From an uncultured Rickettsiales bacterium (GTDB lineage Bacteria; Pseudomonadota; Alphaproteobacteria; Rs-D84), in contig URSG01000019.1 in the NCBI GenBank assembly GCA_900550565.1, positions 1 to 14,718 of the forward strand: a DNA stretch of 14,718 nucleotides. Direction: 5' to 3'. Below are positions 1 to 7,155 of the stretch, piece by piece. Each line of letters starts with the position of its first letter. Position 1 is the first letter of the stretch. The notes beneath the pieces are model-generated. The model saw nothing but the letters and a program-made list of their open reading frames with translations. It did no database searches and was not told the DNA's origin. A program made the translations under genes and the position numbers.

Positions 1-46
1 ATGCCTAAATAAAATTGGTATATATTCTTTGTGCGCCCTGCACTTT

Positions 47-1780
47 TTATCGTGGCATTTTAACAGCGTCTGACATCTGGGCAATAAATTCAGACAATGA
101 CATTGTTTCTTGTTTGTCTATTCCCAAACGACGCAACGTCACGGTTTTATCTGCGGCCTCTTTTTCGCCAACGACCGCAATAATCGGCGTCTTGGCCAGT
201 GACAGTTCACGAATCTTGTAATTCACCTTTTCGTCACGCAAATCGGCACGCGCCCACACGCCTGCATTGCGCAGTTCGTCTGCGACCATTGTTGCGTATT
301 CCGAAACCTTGCCTGAAATTGGCGCAACAACGACCGGTTCTGGCGACAGCCACAGTGGCAGATTTCCCCCTGTGGATTCCAGCAAGATTCCCATAAAGCG
401 TTCAATAGAACCCAACATCGCGCGGTGCAACATAATCGGACGATGTTTTTCACCATCTTCGCCGACATAGGACAAATCAAAACGTTCTGGCAAATTCATA
501 TCCAACTGAATTGTTCCACACTGCCAAATTCGTCCCATTGAATCTTTCAGATAGTTATCAATTTTCGGGCCATAGAACGCCGCGTCCCCTTCGGCAATTT
601 CGTATTCAATACCATTGTCGTCCAGTGCGCGTTTCAGTGCCGCTTCGGCCTTGTCCCAAATTTCATCTGACCCGATACGGAATTCAGATTCTTTACGAGT
701 TGCCAGTTTCATTGAAATGTTATCAAAGCCGAATTTACCATAAATATCCTTGATAAAGCGCAAAATCTTTACAACTTCGTTTTCCAGTTGTTCTTCGGTA
801 CAGAAAATATGCGCATCGTCCTGGGTAAATTCGCGAACGCGCATCAGTCCAGACAGACCGCCTGCGGCCTCGTAGCGATTTACCTTGCCGAATTCGGCCA
901 AATACATTGGCAAATCTTTGTATGATTTAATTCCCTGGCCAAATACCAACATACCACCTGGACATGACATCGGTTTTACACAGAACGTTTTGCCGTCTTG
1001 GGTTTTCCCAGAATAATTATGTTCGCCATACTTTGCCCAGTGACCACTGCGTTCCCACAGACTGCGGTCCATAACCGATGGCGTAGAAATTTCCAGATAC
1101 CCTGCCCGTTCCTGGCGGCCACGGATATATTCAATCAGGCGACGATAAATCTTGTATCCTTTGTCGTGCCAGAACACTGCACCAGGGGCATAATCCGGTT
1201 CAAAATGGAACAAATCCATATCGCGTCCCAATTTACGGTTATCACGCGCGGCGGCCTCGGCCATATTTTTCAAATGTTGTTCCAGTTCTTCGCGTGTTGC
1301 AAATGCGTCAACATAGATACGCTGCAACATTTTGTTTTTCGCGTCGCCCTTCCAATATGCGCCTGCGACATTGCGAATTTTGAACGCATCACGCGGCAAA
1401 TCCTTGGACGCGTCAACGTGCGGCCCACGGCACAGGTCAATAAAATCACGGAACTTATAAACAGACAACGCTTCGCCGGCGGCATCGTATTCATTTAACC
1501 ATTCCATTTTATATGGCTGGTTGGCGAACAACTGTTTTGCTTCGTCCAGCGACACATTACGCTGTTCAAACAGACCGTTTGATTTAATCAACGCACGCAT
1601 TTCGTGTTCAATTTTTTCAAAGTCTTCTTCGGAAAATCTGTGTTCAGTATCAAAATCGTAATAAAACCCGTTTTCAATCGCCGGGCCACCTGCGAATTTA
1701 ACATCTGGATACAGTTTCTGGACCGCGGCCGCCATGACATGGGCCAGCGAATGACGAATCGTTTCAATTGGATATGACAT
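47..1780 (-). CDS. thrS: Threonyl-tRNA synthetase lacking the TGS domain
   Basis: Charges tRNA-Thr with threonine in the cytoplasm (class II aminoacyl-tRNA synthetase). At 577 aa it is about 60 residues shorter than the usual ~640. It begins directly at the editing domain, whose conserved residues are present: H10 and H14 (RHSLAHV), C117 and H121 (CRGPHV). The catalytic core carries the zinc ligands expected from the E. coli enzyme, C273, H324 and H452, and motif 2 around RVREFTQDDAHIF (314-326). The C-terminal anticodon-binding domain is complete (about 480-577, with RADLRDEKVNYKIRE). The start is firm: an AAAGGG Shine-Dalgarno-like run precedes the ATG, and an in-frame TAG lies at 1796-1798, so no upstream TGS domain can be added. 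One oddity is SCPGG (272-276) where E. coli has NCPGH. I see nothing in the 46 bases beyond the stop codon. Family assignment is very secure. Confidence 0.97.
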   Translation of the reverse strand: MSYPIETIRHSLAHVMAAAVQKLYPDVKFAGGPAIENGFYYDFDTEHRFSEEDFEKIEHEMRALIKSNGLFEQRNVSLDEAKQLFANQPYKMEWLNEYDAAGEALSVYKFRDFIDLCRGPHVDASKDLPRDAFKIRNVAGAYWKGDAKNKMLQRIYVDAFATREELEQHLKNMAEAAARDNRKLGRDMDLFHFEPDYAPGAVFWHDKGYKIYRRLIEYIRGRQERAGYLEISTPSVMDRSLWERSGHWAKYGEHNYSGKTQDGKTFCVKPMSCPGGMLVFGQGIKSYKDLPMYLAEFGKVNRYEAAGGLSGLMRVREFTQDDAHIFCTEEQLENEVVKILRFIKDIYGKFGFDNISMKLATRKESEFRIGSDEIWDKAEAALKRALDDNGIEYEIAEGDAAFYGPKIDNYLKDSMGRIWQCGTIQLDMNLPERFDLSYVGEDGEKHRPIMLHRAMLGSIERFMGILLESTGGNLPLWLSPEPVVVAPISGKVSEYATMVADELRNAGVWARADLRDEKVNYKIRELSLAKTPIIAVVGEKEAADKTVTLRRLGIDKQETMSLSEFIAQMSDAVKMPR

Positions 1781-1871
1781 AATTATAAACCCTTTCTAAT
1801 TTGGTTTTTGTTGTTGTTTTTGTTTTGTTTGATTATTGCATTGCGCGGCCAAAACCGCAAATAGAATTTAC

Positions 1872-1885
1872 ACCCCCAAAGGGGT
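1872..1885 (-). other. Small hairpin in the thrS leader
   Basis: A perfect 5-bp stem (ACCCC pairing with GGGGT) closes a 4-base loop, about 90 bases upstream of the thrS start, inside the transcript expected from the predicted promoter at 1940-1968. Between it and the ATG the leader is a low-structure A/C-rich tract (1800-1831). Some thrS genes are controlled through leader structures, but nothing here identifies this hairpin as an operator. It may be incidental. Confidence 0.2.
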
Positions 1886-1939
1886 TGTTGTGATTGTTGT
1901 AAATGTCAAAATAATCATAAATTCTTTCATAACACGCCT

Positions 1940-1968
1940 ATTCTATGACTATACTGCACAAAAATCAA
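1940..1968 (-). promoter_or_regulatory. Predicted promoter of thrS
   Basis: On the minus strand TTGATT (1963-1968) and TAGAAT (1940-1945) are separated by exactly 17 bp, a good match to a housekeeping sigma-70-type promoter. The element lies just past the terminator of the upstream hemolysin III gene, which is where a thrS promoter is needed. It would give a leader of about 150 nt. Confidence 0.4.
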
Positions 1969-1969
1969 T

Positions 1970-1994
1970 AAAAAATGCCGGCAAGCCGGCATTT
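1970..1994 (-). terminator. Rho-independent terminator of the acetyltransferase-gltX-hemolysin III operon
   Basis: The inverted repeat ATGCCGGC (1975-1982 and 1985-1992), extended by A-T pairs, is followed on the minus strand by a run of six T (1975 to 1970). It begins just 3 bases after the hemolysin III stop codon. The plus-strand side has no T-run, so it works in one direction. Confidence 0.85.
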
Positions 1995-1997
1995 ACA

Positions 1998-2744
1998 TCA
2001 GAAATCAATTATACACCCAAACAGCACCGCGAAAAAGAAGCACACACTGCCCCCGATTACGAACATGTGCCATATCGCGTGCGAGAATTTTAATTTACGC
2101 CACAGATAGAATATCACCCCAACCGAATATGACAGCCCCCCGGCCAAAATAAACCACATTCCGCGCGCAGGGATATACTTTATCATCGCCGGCAAAATAA
2201 ACAGCAATGTCCAGCCCATAACCAGATACAACAAAACCATCCATTTCGGCTGTTGCTTTGGATTACGAATTTTCATAACTGCGCCAAATATCACAATCGC
2301 CCATAAAATACCAAATACCGTCCAACCGATTGGCCCACGTAAATTCACCAACATAAATGGCGTGTATGTGCCGGCAATCAAGGCATATATGGCAACACTG
2401 TCCCAAACCTCAAAGAAACATTCGCCGGGTTTGCCAATGGTTGCGTGACACATTGTTGAACCAAAATACAGCGTGAACATTGTCAGCCCAAAAATCGCAC
2501 ACGATACAATCGCCCACGCATTGCCGGCCAACGCCGCATATACAACCAACAGTGTCAATCCTGCGATTGCCAACCCGATACCAATACCGTGGGTTAAAAT
2601 ATTTAATGTTTCTTCCCCTTTGGTGCTGGGGCGTTCCCAGCGAAACAATCCCGTTGCACGCAATATACGCAACAAGCGTCCGCCACGCGCATCACGTTTA
2701 ACCTGGCGCACCAGGGTGCGCGAATGTTTTTTTGTTTTAACCAT
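1998..2744 (-). CDS. Hemolysin III / PAQR-family seven-helix membrane protein
   Basis: A 248-aa integral inner-membrane protein of the HlyIII/YqfA group, the bacterial branch of the PAQR superfamily. It has about seven hydrophobic segments between residues 50 and 246. Conserved polar positions of the family are in place: E44/E45, N48 and H52 (NILTHGIG), H100 (GSTMCH), D115 followed by ALIAGTYTPF (121-130), and H222/H226 (SHAIWH). The histidines and aspartate form a putative metal-dependent hydrolase site in this superfamily. The actual substrate is unknown, and the name 'hemolysin' is historical. A basic N-terminal extension of about 40 residues precedes the core. The start is supported by a strong AGAGGAG ribosome-binding site and by an 8-base overlap with the end of gltX, which suggests translational coupling. 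It is the last gene of its operon. Confidence 0.9.
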   Translation of the reverse strand: MVKTKKHSRTLVRQVKRDARGGRLLRILRATGLFRWERPSTKGEETLNILTHGIGIGLAIAGLTLLVVYAALAGNAWAIVSCAIFGLTMFTLYFGSTMCHATIGKPGECFFEVWDSVAIYALIAGTYTPFMLVNLRGPIGWTVFGILWAIVIFGAVMKIRNPKQQPKWMVLLYLVMGWTLLFILPAMIKYIPARGMWFILAGGLSYSVGVIFYLWRKLKFSHAIWHMFVIGGSVCFFFAVLFGCIIDF

Positions 2745-4317
2745 TTACAATCTCCTCTATTCTTTGTTTTACCATATCTGCCCCCATAACTTGCATAACA
2801 GAATACAAATCTGGTGTATTTGTCCGCCCTGTCATCGCTACGCGCAAATTCATCGCAACGTCACCGTTTTTAAGTCCGCACGCCGACGCAATCGCAACAA
2901 TTTTGTTCCACCACACGTCCTTGTCATCGTTTATGTCAAACGTCGTCAGAAACGCCGTCAAAACATCGCGATTAAACGCATATTCAGAATTTTTGGTGTG
3001 CAACGCGTCCCAGAAATACGCGATTTCGTCCAACGTCTGGCGCCAGGTGACAAAATCCTTGCGGATACGTTTTGGATTATCGCGTTCAATTCCCAATGCC
3101 GCCGCCAGATACTGTGAATTTGCGACCTGCATTTTTTGGACATCATTACCGTATTCATTTGCCCAATCTGTGATATTGCGAACCAAATCCGTCACAGACA
3201 ATGTTGCGATATATTCACGCGCCCACCATTCCAGTTTTTTCATATCAAACAACGCACCAGAAATCGGAATCTTTTTTACACGCAACGGGTATTGCCAGAT
3301 AGATGAAACCTGGCCTTTGGATTTAGCCTCTTCATAACCCGATGCCGCTATATTGCCCAGATATTCCAGCACCGCCGCCGTTGGCCAACCATCGGCCAAG
3401 AAAAATGCAACATTTGCCTCGGGGTCTTTGCGCTTGGACAATTTGCGTTGTTTGCCGGTTTCGTCATCTATTTTATCAATCGTTGACGTGTGAACATACA
3501 TCGGCGCAGTCCACCCCATCATACGAAACAACTGTGCGTGCAACGGGAACGACGGCAACCACTCTTCGCCACGAACGACGTGTGTTGTGCGCATAAAATG
3601 GTCATCAACCAGATGTGCAAAATGATACGTCGGCAACCGGTCGTTTGATTTAATCAGAACAATATCTTCGTTATTTTCTGGAAATCCGATTGAACCACGC
3701 ACTGCGTCCTTGCAGAAAATACGCTTTGACGAGTCGCCAGTTGAATACAAACGAATCGTTGGCACCTCGCCATTGTCCAGATGTGCAATGATTTCATCAT
3801 CTGTTAAATCGCGGTCACGCGCGAATTCGCCATAAATACCGGTGGCAAAACCGGCCGCCTTTTGAGTTGCGCGAATTTGTTCCATATCGTCCGCGGTTAA
3901 AAAGCACGGATATGCCAACCCACGCGCCAATAAATCCGCCGCCACACTGTGATAAATTTCGCGACGCTGGGATTGATAATACGGGCCATATTCCGGCACA
4001 TTATTATATTCCAATCCGAATCGGTGCATAGAATCCACAATAATATCAACGGCGGACGCAACCTCGCGCTTGGTATCAGTATCTTCTATGCGCAGCATAA
4101 ACACGCCACCCGTATCACGCGCCAATTTACAATCAACCAGCGCACCATACAATCCGCCCAGGTGCATAAATCCCGTCGGGCTGGGTGCAAAACGTGTCAC
4201 AAACGCGCCGTCTGGCAAATCACGCGGTGGAAACTTTTTTTCCAGTTCGTCCAGTGTGTATTTCGGTGCCGCCCCCAGAACGCGTGCGATTAATTCTGAT
4301 GATAAACCATTACGCAT
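2737..4317 (-). CDS. gltX: Glutamyl-tRNA synthetase, long-N-terminus subtype
   Basis: Class I synthetase that attaches glutamate to tRNA-Glu in the cytoplasm. The HIGH-type motif reads FAPSPTGFMHLGG (43-55), followed by LRIEDTD (75-81). The GEEWLPS region is at 250-256, and the KMSKS loop is KLSKR (292-296). At 526 aa it is longer than the ~470 aa of typical proteobacterial GluRS. It has about 38 residues before the Rossmann fold, including EKKFPPRDLPDGAFVTRF (26-43). From memory, this KYPPRxLPxGAxVTRFAPSPTG type of N-terminus is characteristic of the clostridial GluRS group, so transfer or an unusual lineage is possible. An AAAGGA ribosome-binding site lies about 8 bases before the ATG. It follows the acetyltransferase gene by 23 bases and overlaps the hemolysin III start by 8. 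Confidence 0.95.
   Translation of the reverse strand: MRNGLSSELIARVLGAAPKYTLDELEKKFPPRDLPDGAFVTRFAPSPTGFMHLGGLYGALVDCKLARDTGGVFMLRIEDTDTKREVASAVDIIVDSMHRFGLEYNNVPEYGPYYQSQRREIYHSVAADLLARGLAYPCFLTADDMEQIRATQKAAGFATGIYGEFARDRDLTDDEIIAHLDNGEVPTIRLYSTGDSSKRIFCKDAVRGSIGFPENNEDIVLIKSNDRLPTYHFAHLVDDHFMRTTHVVRGEEWLPSFPLHAQLFRMMGWTAPMYVHTSTIDKIDDETGKQRKLSKRKDPEANVAFFLADGWPTAAVLEYLGNIAASGYEEAKSKGQVSSIWQYPLRVKKIPISGALFDMKKLEWWAREYIATLSVTDLVRNITDWANEYGNDVQKMQVANSQYLAAALGIERDNPKRIRKDFVTWRQTLDEIAYFWDALHTKNSEYAFNRDVLTAFLTTFDINDDKDVWWNKIVAIASACGLKNGDVAMNLRVAMTGRTNTPDLYSVMQVMGADMVKQRIEEIVNG
2752..2758 (-). promoter_or_regulatory. Strong ribosome-binding site of the hemolysin III gene, inside gltX
   Basis: AGAGGAG sits 7 bases before the ATG at 2744, entirely within the last codons of gltX. 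It is among the strongest Shine-Dalgarno matches in the window and fixes this start. Confidence 0.75.
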
Positions 4318-4340
4318 CTTTATTTTCCTTTACCCAATTA

Positions 4341-4871
4341 TTATTTTGTTTTAGCGAATACAACTATATCACGTGGCACGCCATGCAACATCATAAATTT
4401 ACGCAGCACCCCTTCGCGTGCGTATCCTGCACGCCTGGCCACCGCCTGAGATGGCAGGTTTTCAGTATCCACATGAATTTCAATTCTGTTTAATCCCAGC
4501 ACATCAAAACCATATAGTTCCAGCATACCTACTGCGCGTGTCATAATGCCCTGCCCCATTGCATCGCGGGATAACCAATATCCGATTTCGCCACGCTTGT
4601 CCGCCTCGTTCAGCTCAACAAAACTGACGGACCCACGGATTGCACCATTTTGCGTTATAAAATATGACCCTTTTTTAGTATCAAACCCTTTGACCAATGC
4701 AGGGTATTCATCTTCGGGTGTTTTAACGAATTTCACCCAGTTTAACCACTGGGCCAAATATTCGCGTTGCCCATCAATCAACGTAAAAACAGTGCGCGCG
4801 TTTTCAAACGTTGGCGCAATTTTTTCCAATTGAAAATCATCGGCTTTCATGACCGGTGGAAACTCTGCCAT
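4341..4871 (-). CDS. GNAT acetyltransferase, RimJ/RimL-like
   Basis: A 176-aa single-domain GNAT-fold N-acetyltransferase using acetyl-CoA. The pattern is that of the RimJ/RimL ribosomal-protein acetyltransferases: a central strand ending GEIGYWLSRDAMGQGIMTRA (94-113) provides the acetyl-CoA pyrophosphate loop, then LNRIEIHVDTENLPSQAVARRAGY (127-150), then EGVLRKFMMLHGVPRDIVVFA. The true acceptor cannot be read from sequence. It could be a ribosomal protein N-terminus, another protein or a small molecule. It is the first gene of an operon with gltX and the hemolysin III gene. The start at 4871 has a modest AAGG sequence 7 bases upstream. A second Met at residue 8 is a possible alternative. 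A TATAAT lies on the minus strand at 4890-4895 without an obvious -35. Confidence 0.85.
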   Translation of the reverse strand: MAEFPPVMKADDFQLEKIAPTFENARTVFTLIDGQREYLAQWLNWVKFVKTPEDEYPALVKGFDTKKGSYFITQNGAIRGSVSFVELNEADKRGEIGYWLSRDAMGQGIMTRAVGMLELYGFDVLGLNRIEIHVDTENLPSQAVARRAGYAREGVLRKFMMLHGVPRDIVVFAKTK

Positions 4872-4880
4872 TAATTTACC

Positions 4881-4909
4881 TTGTTTTATATTATATGGAA
4901 TTCTATACT
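4881..4909 (+). promoter_or_regulatory. Predicted promoter of trmB
   Basis: TTGTTT (4881-4886), a 17-bp spacer and TATACT (4904-4909) form a good sigma-70-type promoter. The expected transcription start, about 7 bases downstream, coincides with the ATG at 4916. This suggests a leaderless or nearly leaderless mRNA, consistent with the absence of a Shine-Dalgarno sequence. Confidence 0.45.
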
Positions 4910-4915
4910 AATTAT

Positions 4916-5554
4916 ATGGAAAAACAAGAAATAAGAACCTTTGGTCGCCGACACGGCAAAAAACTGTCCGCGCGCAAACAATACCTGTTGGAAACTGTTT
5001 TGCCGGCAATTTTTGCAAAAAATACCGAAACGGCCGGGAATTTTAATATCCTTGAAATTGGATTTGGTGCCGGCGAACACGTCCGCACACTGGCGCACGA
5101 CAACCCAACGGCAACCGTTATTGGTGCCGAACCGTTTGTGAACGGCGTTGCGGCATTACTGGGCGCGATGACCGATGTCCAGACAAACGAAATTTTACCA
5201 GAATACAAAAATATTCGTATCTATCCCGACGATGTACGTGAATTTCTGCGTACAGGCAATATGAAATTTAAACAAATTTGGGTTTTGCACCCCGACCCCT
5301 GGCCCAAGGCAAAGCATGAAAAGCGTCGCCTGTTGCAGGCCGAATTTATAAACCTGTTGGCATCACACCTGACCGATGACGGCGAAATTATTATCGGCAC
5401 TGACCATTGGGGGTATTATGATTGGATTCTGGCCCAGGTTGCACAAACCGACCTGAACACAACTGTTCCCGATATTTCAACCATAGAAACGCGTTATCAG
5501 CATAAAAATATGGCCGAAACCGACGGCCCAAAATACCTGGTTATCACCCGATAA
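4916..5554 (+). CDS. trmB: tRNA (guanine-N7-)-methyltransferase TrmB
   Basis: Transfers a methyl group from S-adenosylmethionine to N7 of guanine 46 in the variable loop of tRNA. The 212-aa protein has the family's order of motifs. RTFGRRHGKKLSARK (7-21) is the typical N-terminus, LEIGFGAGEH (46-55) is the SAM-binding loop, and GAEP (70-73) ends strand 2. The diagnostic LHPDPWPKAKHEKRR is at 124-138, GTDHWGYY at 161-168 and TRYQHK at 192-197. I chose the ATG at 4916 rather than in-frame ATGs at 4895 or 4856. The family N-terminus begins immediately after it, the 4856 start would run into the divergent acetyltransferase gene, and a promoter -10 sits at 4904-4909. The last 11 bases overlap the 3' end of the opposing gene. 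Confidence 0.95.
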   Translation: MEKQEIRTFGRRHGKKLSARKQYLLETVLPAIFAKNTETAGNFNILEIGFGAGEHVRTLAHDNPTATVIGAEPFVNGVAALLGAMTDVQTNEILPEYKNIRIYPDDVREFLRTGNMKFKQIWVLHPDPWPKAKHEKRRLLQAEFINLLASHLTDDGEIIIGTDHWGYYDWILAQVAQTDLNTTVPDISTIETRYQHKNMAETDGPKYLVITR

Positions 5555-6218
5555 AGAACCGCAGATTGGTCAATTTTTCTGGCCGAATTTGTTCAATTAA
5601 ACGCACAACCTGCTCGGCCCTGGTGGGATTGGCCAGTGGCGCAAAATGCACATCACCCCGAAACGTGTCCATTGCGTTCAGCGCACCATAAAACCGCCCC
5701 ACAAAATCTGATTTATCCCCAGTATCACACGACAAAACAAATATTACCGACGCCGCCGAAATTGCGTTCAACGCACCAAAAACGTCCGCCCATTGTCCAG
5801 GCTCTATTTTACAAATATCCAACCCAACCGACAGATTTTTATTAAAGAACAAATCATCACGAATCGGTCGCAGATTTTGAACAAATGCCCCCAGGTCAGC
5901 CACACGCATAAACACCTGGGCGGTGTGTGCGCCACGCTTGAACGCGGTATTTATACTTACTGTTAAATCAGATGCATCTGTCGCGTTTATTCCGCGCGAA
6001 CGTGGTGGCACATAAAATCGCGTTGATATTTTAACCTTGGTCTGTTCCACCCAGGGCCAAACAGTTTCCACGGCGGCATTTCCCACAGATATATCAGACG
6101 CGTCGTGTGCAATCGCGTCATCAACCACGCCTGCCAACGTATTTGCATCAATATCGGCCGGACACCACGTGGCAATATGCCCTTTTAATTCATCAAGAAT
6201 ATTTCTGTCATCAATCAT
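5544..6218 (-). CDS. Hypothetical protein, possible alpha/beta-barrel-like fold
   Basis: I do not recognise this 224-aa protein. It has no signal peptide or membrane segment, so it is probably cytoplasmic. Hydrophobic strands alternate with amphipathic helices: KVKISTRFYV (61-70), DLTVSI (84-89), AQVFMRV (100-106), LSVGLDICKI (129-138), ASVIFVLSC (156-164), GDVHFAPLAN (188-197), then NLRFFIG at the C-terminus. This repeated beta-alpha rhythm would fit a TIM-barrel or Rossmann-like fold, but no catalytic motif is identifiable. Two basic stretches (PPRSRG 71-76, RPIRDD 117-122) could bind phosphate. Codon use and reading frame look like the neighbours, which supports a real gene. It is convergent with trmB (11-bp overlap) and divergent from the cassette starting at 6262, with which it shares a 43-bp promoter region. 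No clear Shine-Dalgarno sequence precedes the ATG. Confidence 0.75.
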   Translation of the reverse strand: MIDDRNILDELKGHIATWCPADIDANTLAGVVDDAIAHDASDISVGNAAVETVWPWVEQTKVKISTRFYVPPRSRGINATDASDLTVSINTAFKRGAHTAQVFMRVADLGAFVQNLRPIRDDLFFNKNLSVGLDICKIEPGQWADVFGALNAISAASVIFVLSCDTGDKSDFVGRFYGALNAMDTFRGDVHFAPLANPTRAEQVVRLIEQIRPEKLTNLRFFIG

Positions 6219-6261
6219 TGCACTTTTTACTTTATCACAAATATGATATAATTAAAATCAA
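6219..6261. promoter_or_regulatory. Divergent intergenic promoter region
   Basis: This 43-bp A/T-rich spacer must drive both flanking genes. On the plus strand a perfect TATAAT (6247-6252) lies 9 bases before the ATG at 6262, with only a partial -35 (TTTACT, 6226-6231, 15-bp spacing). Transcription would start 2-3 bases before the ATG, so the first cassette gene is predicted to be almost leaderless. On the minus strand TTGATT (6256-6261) and GATAAA (6231-6236) form a weak candidate with 19-bp spacing. Confidence 0.4.
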
Positions 6262-7155
6262 ATGAAATACAGAATTGACAATATGTTGCTTGGTCTGCTG
6301 TGGTTGCTGGTTGTGACCCTGGGGGGCTGTTTTTGGTTTAATACGATGTTCGGCTTTAATTTATTTGTCGGCGCGCATTGGCAATATTTATCGTATCTCC
6401 AGGCGGCCCAGACACCAGTCAAACCATCATTTTATATATCACTGGTTATTTTTGCAGCGGTGATGATATTCGGACTGTATTTAATTATGCGCCCCCGCCT
6501 ACGCAAGATTTATTTGCCGATTATGCGAATCACTGGGCGCAAAAAAACGGAACCTGCAACTGATACTGCGCCTGTGGCGCAACCTGAACCTGGGCAGACA
6601 ACCGTTGTTATGCCAAATACGCCTGTGCGTCCCCCACGGCTAAGTGCGTCGTCACTGGGCGGTATGCAACCGATAAACAACGGGACTGTGACCCCACCGG
6701 CTGCGCCAACGCCACCGGCCAAACCGGTCGGCCCCACAGACGCAGAAATCGCACAAACATCTGAAATATTTAAATCCGCAGGATACACCGTTAAAAAAAC
6801 GCCGCGCATAAACGGTCACCAGTTCAGTTTGCTGGCAATCGGTACAAACGAAACACTGTGGCTGGGCGGTCACGGCATTGCTGTCGCCGACATGGCACGT
6901 GCGATTGAAAAATTATCTGATATTTTCTCGGACACTTTGGAAGATGTGTATATAAACATAAACGGATTTGTCATCGGTGCGCCCGATGCGGCAACCGCAG
7001 AATTTGATAATATATTGATGTTTAATGACCTGGACGGCCTGCGCGAATATATTTCGGCACACCCCAATGCCCCCCTGCCTGATGATGACAACGGGAATTT
7101 TGATGCATATTCTGAATATATTGATACAGTTATAAACTACATAGGTAAAATCTGA
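6262..7155 (+). CDS. Two-helix membrane protein with proline-rich stalk and C-terminal alpha/beta domain
   Basis: Function unknown. Of 297 residues, two hydrophobic segments (about 8-30 and 57-77) anchor the protein in the inner membrane. The basic RPRLRKIYLPIMRITGRKK stretch after the second (77-95) suggests that the rest faces the cytoplasm. Residues 96-158 are a Pro/Thr/Ala-rich linker. The C-terminal domain (159-297) runs helix (TDAEIAQTSEIFKSAG), strands (YTVKKT, HQFSLLAIG, ETLWLGG), helix (ADMARAIEKLSDIF), strand (VYININGFVIG), strand and helix (ILMFNDLDGLREYISAHP), and an acidic end. That order resembles the restriction-endonuclease-like core, but I cannot find the acidic and lysine residues of an active nuclease, so this is speculative. 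It is the first gene of a four-gene cassette, and its TGA overlaps the next ATG by one base (TGATG). Confidence 0.8.
   Translation: MKYRIDNMLLGLLWLLVVTLGGCFWFNTMFGFNLFVGAHWQYLSYLQAAQTPVKPSFYISLVIFAAVMIFGLYLIMRPRLRKIYLPIMRITGRKKTEPATDTAPVAQPEPGQTTVVMPNTPVRPPRLSASSLGGMQPINNGTVTPPAAPTPPAKPVGPTDAEIAQTSEIFKSAGYTVKKTPRINGHQFSLLAIGTNETLWLGGHGIAVADMARAIEKLSDIFSDTLEDVYININGFVIGAPDAATAEFDNILMFNDLDGLREYISAHPNAPLPDDDNGNFDAYSEYIDTVINYIGKI

Noticed and set aside
998..1498. 166-aa plus-strand open frame
   Set aside because: Antisense to thrS and Phe/Ile/Cys-rich; a codon-shadow product.
1904..1909. Perfect minus-strand TTGACA as a thrS -35
   Set aside because: No acceptable -10 is found 15-19 bases downstream; the pair at 1940-1968 is better.
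2473..3117. 214-aa plus-strand open frame
   Set aside because: Antisense to the hemolysin III gene and gltX, with no recognisable domain or ribosome-binding site.
4856..5554. trmB starting at 4856 or 4895
   Set aside because: 4856 overlaps the divergent acetyltransferase start. Both lie upstream of the predicted transcription start and add residues not seen at TrmB N-termini.
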